From NCBI RefSeq assembly GCF_947623445.1, contig NC_135241.1, positions 8,248,501 through 8,312,500 of the forward strand: DNA of 64,000 nt, given 5' to 3'. The notes beneath the pieces are model-generated. The model did not search any database. It saw only the letters and a list, made by a program, of their open reading frames with translations, and had not been told where the DNA came from. Made by a program: the position numbers and the translations under genes. The stretch is from Clavelina lepadiformis. Taxonomy: Eukaryota > Chordata > Ascidiacea > Aplousobranchia > Clavelinidae. Positions 1-12,214 of this stretch are shown here, piece after piece (positions within the stretch are counted from its first letter, which is position 1; each line of letters opens with the position of its first letter).

Positions 1-389
1 TCATGATCATTTATTGACTGTACTAGTCAACGTACAACTTACCTGCATCATAGTTCAGTTTTGCATATTTCAAGCTCCAAACATTTTTTCTCCCTCTTTG
101 TGTTTTCTTTGAATTACTTCTGTACTTCTTGTTACGTTTTTCACTCTCCATGCAATGATGAGAGATTGTTTGGCAACTATTTGTTAAGGCTTTATGATGT
201 TAAGTGTGCAAAAATTTAGTTGAAATTTATCTTGGGAGAGCAGCTGCTATGAAAACTGGTCATTTTCAGATACCAGTTGAAATACATGCAGAAAAGGTCA
301 ATAAGGTACTGATAAACTAAGAAAAATTGCCTCGTATTGTTAAGTAGTTCAATATAAGAAGCTTGTAACTGATCTGAAGATCCATCACA
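1..389. other. 5' flank of Ku80 gene
   Basis: AT-rich sequence upstream of the Ku80 start codon. I see no open frame resembling a known protein and no clear TATA box. It probably holds the promoter and 5' UTR of the gene that starts at 390. Confidence 0.4.
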
Positions 390-3300
390 ATGGCTCGTGC
401 AAAAGTGAGTCATGAACTGACTTGAATTTATGGACATAATTGCTATTTGTGTAATATATTTTGATATAAGCTACTTTAAAGATTTACAAACTTATCATTC
501 AATGTTATTACAGGAAGCAATTGTGTTCTGCCTAGATATTGGTCTTGGCATGCAAACAGCAGCACCTGGATATCCAACTGCATATGATTCTGCTGTGAAA
601 GTGTTATCAATGCTAATTCAGAGAAAGGCAATAAGTTTTTAACATTACTTGAAATATTACACTGTGGCAATGCCTTTAACCTTGAATTATATATTAAGTT
701 TATCATCATACAATTTTAGATATTTTCTGAAAGCAAGGATGAAGTTGCCCTAGTTTTATTTGGTTGTGAAGAAACAGCAAATAGGCTTGCAGATACAGAT
801 GATAATTCTTATCAGAACGTGTCATTGGCTTACCCTTTGGGAAACGTTAGCTTTGATCTTCTGGAATATATCTCCTACTCTCTTAAACCTGGAACAAAAG
901 TAGCAGATTGTAAGGAATTTGTTTTGTATAATGTTATAATGTATATTAATTTGAACTTGTAAATAAATGCCATGTGTTGTTTCTGTTTAACGTTGTAACT
1001 TGTATAGTAGGCCTGATCGATCGCTGTTTGTCATAATAGAATTGACACAGACACTGTCATTGGTTTGAAGGGTATAATGCTTTAATATTTTCCAAGATGA
1101 AAAAATATGTTTGAATGCTTGTTCCAAAAAAAGAATTTCTGTAGATTTTTGCAAATATAGTACCATATGTATTGTTTGGAACACACAGAGTGGGGTAGCC
1201 AAATTTGTTAAATGAAAGAGATATGTATGATAAGGTTTGCACTTTGGATGCTCAAGAGCTGTAAGACATGAACAAGTCAAATGTTATATACACTTTCAGA
1301 AATTTATTTTAGTATGTTCAATTTAGACTCTACTCATGCACCAAGCTATCAGCCAACACTTAAGTAAACGTGTAACAATGTTGCAATTATCCAACGACTT
1401 ATGACTTGCCGTGCTGTCTCAATTTTTTCACCTCCGATGTCACAGAATTTTAAAGTGTGCTGTCATAAAAAATTAAAGCAAACACAAACGTTTAAAATCA
1501 GGAGTATCTAATTTGAGTGGTTTCCGAGATACTGGTCTCAATATGATGTGCCAATAATGCAAAATTTCAATTATTTCCATGCAGTCAGACCTTTTTAATC
1601 CGAATTCATCTTAATTGAAATCTAATTGGGAATAGATAAATGCGCCAATTTCGAGAAACATGCTAACTTAAAGAATTGAAACACAGCTCTTTACACATCA
1701 TTACATTACATTATACATTACAACATTTTATGTAACAAATAAACAAGCAACGCTAGAAAACAGGGAACAGCAGTGACATAAGTTTCCATACACGCTTGAT
1801 GAGAGTGATTGCCTTCATGTAAAAAGGCTTAATATTGATAAATTATCGATTTAATGACTACTTGTAATGCATAAATATGTAATACATGTTACAATCCAGA
1901 TAAGTGTTTTTGTGTTGATTTGACATATTTGTTCCTAAATCGCTGTATAGTAGTTGGACAGCCAGGTTTCCGGATTAAAAGGGTTAAAGGCATGGGAAGA
2001 AGTTCATCCCTAACAATTTTATGTCTGATAACCTAGTGGGGAATATTTTTTGGGATTACGATTAACGAGGTCTGACTGTATATATAAACCTGGTAAATGT
2101 TTGTTTAAACTAAGATAAGTATGTACTGTTAAATTTGCTTATTTATGTTACTGGTTTGCTGCTATATATGTTTCGTTTAAAATAACTAGGTTACTGTGTG
2201 TCATATTTAAACATATCGTATATGCTGTTATTGCAGTTTTAGATGCTGTTACCGTTTCTTTGGATATTTTGTATAATGAAACCAAGTGAGTTGTTTTTTT
2301 TAAGCCAGCTGACTTTGTTTTGAGGTTTAACTGCATGGTGTGTAGTGTATAATGCATACATATTTACAAGAAAGCTATAGTACAGATTTTGCTTGGAGGG
2401 ATTGTTTGTTTCTTCATATTTTGTGTTAATATCCAATGTTATCAGACAGGTGTATGTTGTATCTGTTCACAGAAGCAAAAAGTTAAATTGCCGACGCATT
2501 GTTCTATTCACCAACTTCAGCCATGAGTTTAGCAATGATAGCCTTGATGGAATTATTGGTGGATTTTCAGCTGATGGAATGGATATTGATCTATGTGTTA
2601 TGTAAGTACGTTTTTCCTATACACCATAGGAGGTAGCTGATTAACATACATACATCAGTGTCGCATAAACACACTTGCACTCGTTCAGCCTCGTGAAGTG
2701 TGTCATGTGTGTGTGTGGAATAATTCATGTTTTCATTGCAGTTTTTTTCTTGTATTTAAGTATGTGACTGTAATGCTAGTTCAGTTGGATTTAGTAAAGC
2801 ACTGATGTTGACATGTTATTTTATGTATGTGTGTTATGGTTGCCGTTACAGTGTATTATGTTTTCACACTTAGTAGTGTAATTGCCGTCTAATAAAGCAT
2901 ACACAAAGTTTATGCGATCTCGTTCCTCACAAGAAGTGTAAAAAATAAAGCATGGTAAAATTTCTAATTGTTGTATTATGAGTTATTGGTAATAACTTTA
3001 GAGGTCTTTAATTCCTCATTTTAATGTACTGAATCAAATCCCTCATCTCACTCATCCCAGTAATATTGTATTAAGATGTTTCCTACTGCTCTCAGAATTT
3101 TGATGCTTTTCTGCCAAAGTTAACTGATGTATTGCTTATGTTAAGTGGCCCAGAAATTGATATTGAAACTATTGGTCTAAATGGAAAAGATGAAACTAAT
3201 GATGAGGAGTCACTAAAGGACGAACCAAGCACGTCAACTTCTTTACCCAAAAGAAGAAAACTAAACCATTTCAATCCATCTATTGATCCAAACACAGGAA

Positions 3301-6100
3301 AGCCAAAAACTTGCCAACAGATGGCTGGCGAAAAAGTTGTCACAAAAATGTTTAATGGTGGTGTTAATGGAGAGTGCTATTCCTTTAGGTATGACCTTTT
3401 ACTTTTTTATACTTGAAATTAATATGTTTTGGTATTTCAGGTTGCAATGACAAGAATAAATGATGAAGCATTAAGCTCTTTATATTTGTTTAGTATTTTT
3501 ACTGGTTAAGAGTAATCAAAATATGTACAATAAAATAACTGAAATGCTTTATATTGTTTTAATTTTACTACTTAAAGTCAAGCAACCAAAGCAGTAACTG
3601 GCTTTGAAAAGAAATCTGTGAGGTCAGCAGCATGGAAATGTCACCTAACTCTTGGCAGTGAACTTGCTATTCCCTGTGTCGCCTATGCCAAAACTAAGGA
3701 AGCAAAACTAAAGCAGACTTGGAAAAAGTAAGTACTTACAACTGTACTGTGGATTTAATTACCTGAACAATAGGATTTGCTTCATTGATATATTTGACTG
3801 CTTCAGGTGCCATGCTAAGACCCATAAGACTGCAGATATTACAGTGAATCAGTTTTATCATGTGGAGGATGATCAGCATACAGAAGTTGAGAAGGAAAAT
3901 ATTGGAAAAGGTTAACAGCATCACATGCTAACGTTTAGGTGTTCTATTATTGTAAATGTAAACGGATGAAATGCAAAAATATTGTATTTATGTAGGGTAT
4001 AAATATGGAAAAGATATTATCCCGTTCAGTTCTGAAGATGATAAGCAGATGAAGTATGCTACTGAAGGCAAGAGCTTATCAATACTGGGTTTTACAGATA
4101 TTGATAATGTGCCCCCAAATCTATTTGTTGATGACCAAGCACTGTTTGTGTTGCCAGAATCCGGTGATAATGTAAGGATGTTGTAACTTTATAAACCTCA
4201 TACTTGCCTATGTAAAAAATTATTAATAGATAGTGAGTGATAATGGTTGAAATTAACAACATAGGCATCTTGTACAAGTCTCTCTGCCATGGTGCTGGGG
4301 TTACAAAAACAGCACCTTTGTGCAATAGCCTGCTATATTTATCGAAAAGGCACAAATCCCAAGTTGGTTGCCTTAATTCCCCATATAACTGAAGACAATA
4401 TATGTTTTGTGATGATTGGTTTACCATTTTCTGAGGATGTAAGGTAGGTTTTCGGTTTGCGGTCTACTGTACATTGTGTACAATATGGCAACACATGCTT
4501 AGCTTTTGTGTATTCTTCATTAGTACTTATGTGTTCTTCCTATGTGCCTTTCTGTTTTATTAGGACTCTTAGTTTTGCCTCACTTAAAGATAGAAAGGCA
4601 CATCAGCCGTCTGATAAGCAATTGCAAGTGATGGATGAATTGATAGATTCCATGGACTTAAGTGATAAGTAAGGAAAATCATATATGTTTGATTCGGAAG
4701 GTATACATTGTCCATAATTAGGTTGATTGTCAACTAAGCACACTTATATATAGCATACCTTATTTTATAGGTCAAACTCTGCAGAACTCTATCCACCAGA
4801 ACACATGCTTAATCCATATTTCCAACACACTTTTCAAGCCCTTTATCGTCGATCTCAAAATCCGAATGCTGCCCTTACACATACAAGTGACAATGTTTCC
4901 ACTTTGTTAAAACCAAACAATGATGTGATGGAACGATCACGTGTGAAATTGGAACATGTTCAGAGTAGTTTTAGTTTGCAAAAGCAAGTGTGGAAAAAAG
5001 ATGCCGATTTAAAGGAAGCCTGGAAAAAAGTTGACATGTAGGTATTTTTGTACATGATAAACTTAGATTATGGTATGTGAGATATAAGATATAGCAACTG
5101 TGTTATAACATGCATCTTCTTAATTTTCAGAGATCAGGCTGATACGCAGGGCTCTTCATCCATTTCAGGCTTGCAAATTGCTCAAATATCAGTTCCAACT
5201 GTAGAAAAGGTCGGGACAGTATCACCAGATAGTGATTTTATAGCATTGCTCTCAAATGCAGAAGGTGATTGATTTAGGTTAACTCGTTGATGCTACAGCC
5301 AGTTGAACCAAAGCGCTGTCAAATAGAACCTTTTCATTATCGTTAGACACTTACAATTAGAATACTTTCTGCCAGCATGTTTCATGCTTGCCGAATACAT
5401 TATTTTTAACACAGCACTGTTTGATTGCTGAGCAGAGACTTTCCATTTTGGGGTCGTAGAAGTAATTACAGTATTTTGATATCTGACCTTGCAGGTTCTG
5501 CAATAGAAGAGATATTCAAACAGTTACAGAAAAAGATAGAAGAGTTTTTGGGTGATCCATTTGCAACAAGGCTTGAAAATAAAATCATTGTTTCTCTGAA
5601 AACATTGATCAACCATGCACAGAAGGTGCTTCTAATATACATTACATAAATGCAAATTTAGGTAGTTTGTGTGTGTGTAGCACTATAATTGTTAAGTTTA
5701 TGGTTAATATGATTTGATTTTTTTTGTGCAAGTGCAATTTACTGATTTCACTTTAAGGTTTTTCCTCGTTTAGCACAACCAACGTGACAACGTGAACAAG
5801 TTTTTGCACCAAATCAAGTTGAGGGTATTGAAGATGCCATTTCGAGCCTCCTTTGTTGAAAACAACATTGCCCCCATAGGTAGGAGATCTTTGTTATAAA
5901 GCATTATAACTTTCATCTACTTTTTTGAATTATTTTGTATGTAACATCAAATGATTTACATAAACAAATATAATGCAGATGAATCAGTGAGTGCAGAGCA
6001 CTTTTGGTCTGACGGAGATAGGGCAGCTGACAGACAAGAGGATGAAGAGCAGGAAGATGATGAACAGGGAGCTGACGAATTGCTGGATATGATGGATTAA
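390..6100 (+). CDS. XRCC5: X-ray repair cross-complementing protein 5 (Ku80/Ku86), 16 exons
   Basis: Ku80 pairs with Ku70 to form the ring that binds broken DNA ends in the nucleus, starts non-homologous end joining and recruits DNA-PKcs. Exons: 390-404, 514-627, 720-909, 2237-2285, 2473-2601, 3146-3388, 3578-3727, 3807-3910, 3996-4171, 4265-4443, 4564-4668, 4771-5037, 5131-5264, 5495-5625, 5774-5879, 5979-6100. All phases close and give 737 aa (human 732). Residues 1 to about 165 form the N-terminal vWA-type domain (EAIVFCLDIG, VALVLFG). The DNA-binding beta-barrel follows, then a helical C-terminal domain from about residue 619 and an acidic tail ending DELLDMMD, like the DNA-PKcs-docking tail of vertebrate Ku80. 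A basic PKRRKL run near residues 200-205 may be a nuclear signal. The start is the first ATG (MARAK), in a 5-codon exon. The second intron opens with GC instead of GT. The least certain join is the acceptor of exon 6 (TTAAG at 3141-3145), chosen because it keeps the frame and gives a fitting IGPEID. Confidence 0.93.
1582..2078. mobile_element. pogo/Tigger-like MITE in Ku80 intron 3
   Basis: The two ends are inverted copies beginning CAGTCAGACC, followed by similar TTAAT-containing sequence, about 497 bp apart. This resembles the ends of pogo/Tigger elements. No transposase frame lies between them. A TA follows the right end, but the left flank has lost or never had it, so the target-site duplication is not proven. 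Confidence 0.5.
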
Positions 6101-7406
6101 TGTCCACCAAGCTCAAATTTGGGCTGCGATTTTTACCCAAAAAACTACTTTGCATAATAATAATTATTAAGATTCATTTTTGTCAATTGTTACCGTGTCT
6201 TCAATTCGTTATCAACAATGCTTTCTTGGAAGCTAGTCTGATTTAATTCACTGGTTGATAGCAGATTAAATCAGTAAGTCTACAAAATTATGTAGCTAAA
6301 ATTTACCCTACCTTTGTTTTGATGTAGTGTGGTATCAGAATATATTTAACCTATGATTGTGTGAAGTATTTAATTCAGCAATAGTATCTCACAGTTACTG
6401 TAGTGCCAAGCTTTTTCATTACATCTCACTGACTTGTCTGTCCTTTTTTTCCAAAATACGAATCTTGCATTAAATTTTTCAGTTTTTTTTTGTGCGGTTT
6501 ATTTAACACTTTCAGACAGCAACAAGCATTTTTAACACTTTGCCAAAGCATTACAATGATAATTAGGCATTGCCAAGTAAACATGCAAGATTTCAAAATT
6601 CTGAATCAGATGCTCCAACCCAGACATCTTCAACACTTCTACTAGTGGGCCATAATTAAAAAGTTTAATGCACAGTTGGGCCATGTCAGTATTAATTGGT
6701 TAAAAACTCACTTTTATATATCTACTTAAAATACCAAGCACATCTTTTGGTTCTTAGAGAAGACATGAAGGCCTGGTAGTAACCAAATAGATTGTATTCC
6801 ACTGTATAACTTTATTAAAACTAAACTTGTTTTTCAAACTCATCTTCAAAATTGCTATCGGGAAATGTAACATTACTAAAGTAGCTATAAAACGTTTGTA
6901 AATTGCAGCAATAGAAAACATTTTGTGACACTTCGTGATAGATTGTGTTTATTCCAATGTGAATTAAAGCCTGCACATTTTAGGTATCGTAAAAAATGGA
7001 CGATATTTCAATGTTGCTGAACAAAACTATGTTTTTCATCTGACTTATGTGGGTGAATTGCAGACATCTGCTTTAACTACTATGCCACTGAGTCGACAAT
7101 CAAATATACACTACGTAGCAAGTAAAGCACAGGTGTCAATGGAATTAATGTATTTTTGAGAAATAAGTTGCAGCAAAGCTCATGGTCAAATAAAGCCCGT
7201 GCCTCAACTTATGCAGATAAACAGTAATTCTCACTTTAGATAGGCTTCACCAAAATTTTTTAAGCAACTAATGAGCGTATAGTGAAAAAAGAGAATTACT
7301 TCGATAAGTATGACACTCAGTCCGTATAACACAATACATTACTAGCAACAAGATCCGAGATTTTATTGTTATCAATAAATGCTCAATGTAAATACAAAAA
7401 ATAGTT
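6101..7406. other. Convergent intergenic region between Ku80 and PSMB1
   Basis: This holds the 3' UTRs of the two tail-to-tail genes. The only Ku80 poly(A) signal I see is the variant ATTAAA at 6469-6474. On the minus strand, AATAAA for PSMB1 reads at 7367-7362, about 40 bp past its stop. Nothing else is recognisable. Confidence 0.5.
7362..7367 (-). terminator. Poly(A) signal of PSMB1
   Basis: AATAAA on the minus strand, about 40 bp beyond the PSMB1 stop codon, at a normal distance for 3' end cleavage. Confidence 0.55.
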
Positions 7407-8102
7407 TTAATCACGACGTAGAGGAAACTCTTTTGTAGCAATGCCATCCTTATCAATAACATGAAGAAACACACAGTCTCCAGTAGTAATATCTCTTTCA
7501 GCAGCAGATATAAAACAGTCAATGCACAATTGTAATGCTTTTTCCTTGGATAGTGGTAGAAAATCACCTTCCATGTTTTTGTGACCTATTTGATTGTCAA
7601 GCAATGGCTGCAACAGCTCATTAGCAGCACCAGCAGCTCTGTATTGTTCACGTTCATAACTGCCCACAGGATCATAGCTGAAAACACAGCCTTTCCCTAC
7701 GTCATCCAAACCAGCCACAATATTATAAACGTAATACGGGAAAAAACGTTTGTAGTAAAGCATCTTTGAAATCATAGAAGCAATTGCAGATGTGCTGGCC
7801 TTCTTCCCGTGGTTATGCTCATACATATCGATACGTATTTTCACATGCTTCTTTAGGGTCGTAATATCTCCTTCAAATCCAGACTGCGCCAGCACTGTTG
7901 AAGATGAAAGCTGAACAGCTTTTGGGTGGTCTCTGCTGTGGATCATAAACCCTTGGCTCAACCTGGTGTCTGATGCCACTATTGCAAAATCTTCTCCAGC
8001 AACAGCTAAGATGTTCCCTCCATTAAACGCGTAAGGTTCAAATCGTCGTTCAGTTGGTGCCATCGACATGTAATTATTCTGGTATATGTCAGCCATTGCC
8101 AT
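7407..8102 (-). CDS. PSMB1: Proteasome subunit beta type-1 (beta-6), single exon
   Basis: A non-catalytic beta-ring subunit of the 20S proteasome, in cytosol and nucleus. The open frame from ATG at 8102 gives 231 aa (human 241). Key stretches match beta-6: FNGGNILAVAGED, FAIVASDTRLS, RFFPYYVYNIVAGLDD, SYDPVGSYER, LQPLLDNQ and ISAAERDITTGD. The catalytic threonine position is taken by Gly/Asn (GGN), as expected for this inactive subunit. The frame stays open five codons upstream of this ATG, but only to a TTG. A second ATG (MADIY) lies two codons inside, so the exact start is uncertain by two residues. There are no introns in the coding part; a 5' UTR intron cannot be excluded. The gene is convergent with Ku80. 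It could be a retrogene, but the frame is intact and no poly(A) tract or flanking repeat is obvious. Confidence 0.93.
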   Translation of the reverse strand: MAMADIYQNNYMSMAPTERRFEPYAFNGGNILAVAGEDFAIVASDTRLSQGFMIHSRDHPKAVQLSSSTVLAQSGFEGDITTLKKHVKIRIDMYEHNHGKKASTSAIASMISKMLYYKRFFPYYVYNIVAGLDDVGKGCVFSYDPVGSYEREQYRAAGAANELLQPLLDNQIGHKNMEGDFLPLSKEKALQLCIDCFISAAERDITTGDCVFLHVIDKDGIATKEFPLRRD

Positions 8103-8168
8103 GCTTAATTTATTCAAAGGTTATCTGCTAAAACCTGACATGCAATATTTCAAGTTATTTTAAAACTT

Positions 8169-8345
8169 TTAAAGTGAGGGGCAAATCAAAAACGAGTTGA
8201 CTCAAAGAATATTAGTTATCAGAAAGTAGGCTGCAAGGAAAATAGTCATATGCCAATAAAATTGTATAAAACATGTAACATTGTTAAGCAGTAATTGCCA
8301 AAAAATATATGGAAAGTTTTTCGGTACTTATGACCAAGAAATAAT
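8169..8345 (+). mobile_element. Left end of TTAA-type MITE (fragment)
   Basis: It starts with TTAAAGTGAGGGGCAA followed by an AAAACGAGTTGRC-like stretch, and about 120 bp in carries an AGCAGTAATTGCCAAAA motif. The same order occurs in the fuller copies at 22014, 23148 and 27962. No matching right end was found, so the right border is only approximate. Confidence 0.45.
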
Positions 8346-11300
8346 AATGTCACAATGTAAAATCAACCTGCTTGATAACTGGTGTTTGAGTGTATGATAG
8401 TCAGGGTATGTTAAAGCCAAGTAACACTCAGTTTTGGTCAAGTATTGACATACTCCCAGAGTGTATTCCACGTGAGTTCAACACGATAGTATAGTCAAGT
8501 GGCATAAATTTCAGCATGATCTAGGCACGGCATAGACCAAATACAAAGATTGACATCAACCAACAAGATTGATTAAAACCATGGCAACTTCACTCTTGGG
8601 GTAAGGCGTGTTTTCTAAAAAGAAAGACATAAATTCAGCTTACCTTTTCAATTTTATCTTGTTGTTAAGCCAAAAAAAGAGTCCCTTAGAGATCGCAGTT
8701 GGCAAAGTACATGTTTGATGAAATTATTATGCACGTTAAAATGACCGTCAGCGTACAAATCGCACCAAATGCAATCTGGCATTATGTGGATATTGCCTTA
8801 TATATCATCAGACATAATGTTGTTATATTTAGCATATCTGCACCTACTGCCAACATACGTTCTGATTGTATGAATAAAGAATTAGCTGCCAAGTCGCCAA
8901 ATCATAATGTGCATTAAAATAAACAGTTTTCAAAGAAAAAGTCGTATGTACAAGATAACAAACTATGGTGAGATTGTAGGTACACTACCTTCTTTGTTTA
9001 TTCGTTATAAATTAGTATTTAAGCAATCATCCTTGCCTGATATGTTTATTGTAAATCGGTATGTAGGTCTGAAAGTTTGGCATGCACAGTTTTCATTAGT
9101 CTTGGGCGTGATTGTGATACAAATTTTAAAATATAGCTTATATGCCTGATGACTAGATTTGAAAGTTGCTGTTTTTGGGTGAGAAACCCCTGCACAACAA
9201 GTTGAAACAATAGCCATTACACTATTATACGCACTTAGCAAACTTTCCAAACTGGCCTGATGAGACAATTTGCTTTTTTTGAGGAAAAGATATTCTGGTC
9301 TGTATTTCGTGGCAGCTGCACACCTGAGATGACTTTCAATTACACTTTTTGCATGCTTGACTTAATACTGTAATACACATTGATATACAGGTAGACCTAA
9401 GCCTTAATTAGGGAGCCAAATAGCCGGTTAATAGTTGAAATTTATCCACTCACAAGAGATTCTTAAACAAGACAGTCGTATATGCAGCCTATATACTTAG
9501 ACACTGCGTAGACTTAACGTTTGTGGTACCGCCACCGATACACCTATAAAACAGTGGTCTGGTGGAAGCGGCATGTGAGACACTACACACCCCGTCGATT
9601 GACTAGGGATTCCTGCATGGTTGGGTCCAGGGTGAATAGAGAGATGAACAGTTGTGATGAGTGCTGCAGGAGCCCATATGAAAAGAAAGTTATCTGGTGC
9701 ACAAAATGGGACGAAAAGCTACTTTGTAAGCTAACTACATTCCAAACATGGATATCTTTTGCACACTTTCACATACCGGTGCACAATTTTCGTTGCCTAC
9801 TGGTGCACACCACTCTTTGAAAATTACGAAAAAATGCTGCACAAAAAATTGAATTCCACCTTGTGCAGTAGAGAGTGGGGGGGTTAGGAGAGGCTTGGCC
9901 GAGACCCAAATTTAGTATACTGTATTAAGATTCCCAATTTAAGGCTTTATTTAAATAAATTGTTCGAAAAGTTTGCTCGAAATTTATGTTGGGTGTGCAG
10001 TTGCCACGAAATACAGATTGGCCGAGAAGGAAATTCAAAGTTTCGCACGTTTATGTTCATTGGGGGTCAGCATCTGCAACGTTTGAGCTCGCTTACCACA
10101 CGTAAAGTACATTTAGAATAGCTTTCCCGTCACGTACTGTACAACAATTGAGATTTATAAGATACCGGTAGGCGCCAGTCTGTGTCAGTAACCTATTTCA
10201 AACTTTGCCTAACCTTACCATTGCATAAGTCCATAGCCTATCCATAACTGCCATGACATCAGCTTTATCAGCCGCCTAGACATCACATAGAAAAATAATC
10301 ATAGACATCCTATTTTATATATATACAGTATATTTATATATCTGTGATTTACTCAGTCAGTGTGTGAGTACAAACCGGGAGGGTTTTTTAACAGCTGGGA
10401 CTAGAGATGCCATATAATCATATATTCACAAAAGATGCAACCGATAACTGGAAAGATTATAACTCCCTTCAATTTTGATTAACTCCCGAAGGCCGCGTCA
10501 GGGGCGAAAAACCGGCCACATGATCATTCTCTGAGGTCGCCATCGACAAAAAAACGAGGGGAAAAGGCACGCGTACACTTGCGGATCCAGCACGAAAACC
10601 GGCCTGAAATTTGTTAAACTTTTTGCTATTACTCAACGTATGTTGGGTCAATTTCGACAATTATAACACTTCTAACGCAGTTAGACATTCCTCTTTCCAA
10701 CCGTGAAATCGCTTTCTGTTTAACCATGGCAACAAGCGAAGAAATCGAACATACAAGAGCCTTACTTTGGCCAGCAAACCAAATTCAGCAACCCCTGTTG
10801 CGACATCACACGTTGTTGTAACGTCACAATTTCTAGTCTGACTAAATATCCTATTTAATATAGACTAGATAGTTGTGAATATGCGATGTGTAGGCAATTT
10901 GAACTAGGCTATGTAGCGATATAGTCTACCTCCTGACAGCGCTTAACAAGAATAATAAGCATTGGAAATAAACACCCTAACATTTGAAGGTTTATTGTTG
11001 GGTGTTGAAATTTTGAAAGGGGCTATTTCGTCGAACGTACAGGTGCATTACATCGCCTGCTATCAAAGATTGGCGCCATAGTGGGAGAGAATTGACAACG
11101 TACCAACGATATTAATTTAGTCAACGGGAGGTAACAAAGACGCTTTGCAACACAGCGGATAAACTTACAACGCTCTCAATATGGAGTATCTGAGGCTGGG
11201 CAGACGAAAATAAATAAAAGAAATCTTTTTAGCAAAGAAAGGGTGCTATCCAAAGGATGACGGGCAATCAAGATTCTAGAAAATGTATGTTAATAAGATA

Positions 11301-11353
11301 TCTATGTAAATAACCAACAAGAGCAGTCAGCACTATAAAAGCATAGTCTATAT

Positions 11354-11658
11354 CAGTGGTTCCCAACCTTTTTCGGTGTTGGGGCCGAATTTCAAACTTC
11401 TGAGTACGTATGGAGCCGCACGAAAACACTCCAGTAATTAGAATGAAAATTTTAAAGCATGTACCAACGAATAGCAACACTAACAAGAAAAATAACACAA
11501 ATCAATTTAATGGCCAACTTGACTCCAACTCCAACTGACAAGTCACAAAATAATCGCCCTAATTATTGTAAATAGATTTTTTATATTTTTTGTGGGATTT
11601 TCAGGGGTCAATGAGAGCCGCAAGAAGGCTAGCTTGGAGCCGCGGTTGGGAATCACTG
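11354..11658. mobile_element. Non-autonomous hAT MITE, 305 bp
   Basis: The ends are inverted: CAGTGGTTCCCAACC on the left and, reversed, CAGTGATTCCCAACC on the right. The element is flanked on both sides by the perfect 8-bp duplication GTCTATAT (11346-11353 and 11659-11666). An 8-bp duplication and CAGTG ends are typical of hAT transposons. No transposase is present, so it needed a partner element to move. Confidence 0.85.
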
Positions 11659-11934
11659 GTCTATATTTTTCATAGGTATATAAAGACCGATAAAAGTAAA
11701 GTAGACTAATCTGTGGTGACATAAAGAAAAACAGTATAACACAACAACATGTTTGTATAGCTCAGTACAGTGTAGGCTATCTGTAGCGGCCTGGGTGGCA
11801 TTTTTAATACTATTACATCATTTCTTGGAAAAGTGTTTTCTAGTTATTGATTGAAGTTTATGAACTTTTATTTTGATAAAACTGCAACTGTCGTTTGATT
11901 ACCGTTATCTTCAAACGGAGGAAAGTCTTTGCAC

Positions 11935-11995
11935 GACTTAAATCCGGCGACGATTTCTCATTGCTCGAACTCCGGTTACCGAGCTATTGTCTTTT
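11935..11995 (+). repeat. SINE-like repeat block, copy 1
   Basis: A stretch reading GACTTAAATCCGGCGACG, then a TGCTCGAACTCCGG block and GTTACCGAGCT, matches a second block at about 15989-16045. The GCTCGAACTCC/GTTCAAGTCCC part resembles an RNA polymerase III B box, as in tRNA-derived SINEs. No A box or tail was identified. Confidence 0.3.
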
Positions 11996-12019
11996 TGCAA
12001 TTCGGAATATCACACATTT

Positions 12020-12025
12020 TTTATT
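12020..12025 (-). terminator. Possible poly(A) signal of the sulfotransferase
   Basis: AATAAA on the minus strand, about 190 bp past the sulfotransferase stop. AT-rich context makes a chance match possible. Confidence 0.3.
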
Positions 12026-12214
12026 TTATATTCGATTTTTTATATAGCGTTGCCCGAATTTATAACTATTCAACAGGAGCAAGTGCCGGTAAAGCGGCAA
12101 GGTATGCCACCATACAAGAATTGTTGTGAACCACACAGATTTCCGCCACTGCGAATGGGTCTCCATTGCTGAAGGTGACATGTAATGCAAACTCTTTTAA
12201 TGTGTGACGACAGT

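Larger units (their letters stand above)
8103..12214. other. Gene-poor spacer with repeat relics
   Basis: Between PSMB1 and the sulfotransferase I see no frame that looks like a conserved protein; the longest (9521-9820) is low-complexity and lacks an ATG start. The PSMB1 promoter should lie near 8103-8200 and the sulfotransferase 3' UTR near 12020-12214. The rest holds a TTAA-type MITE end (8169), AT-rich tracts near 10310-10350, one hAT MITE (11354-11658) and a SINE-like block (about 11935-11995). Confidence 0.5.

Noticed and set aside
2602..3145. Acceptor after CTCAG at 3096 for Ku80 exon 6
   Set aside because: It would put the next codons out of phase with exon 5 and reach a stop; the TTAAG acceptor at 3145 keeps the frame.
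9521..9820. 99-codon open stretch, plus strand
   Set aside because: Starts at TTG, no similarity recognised, no splice context.
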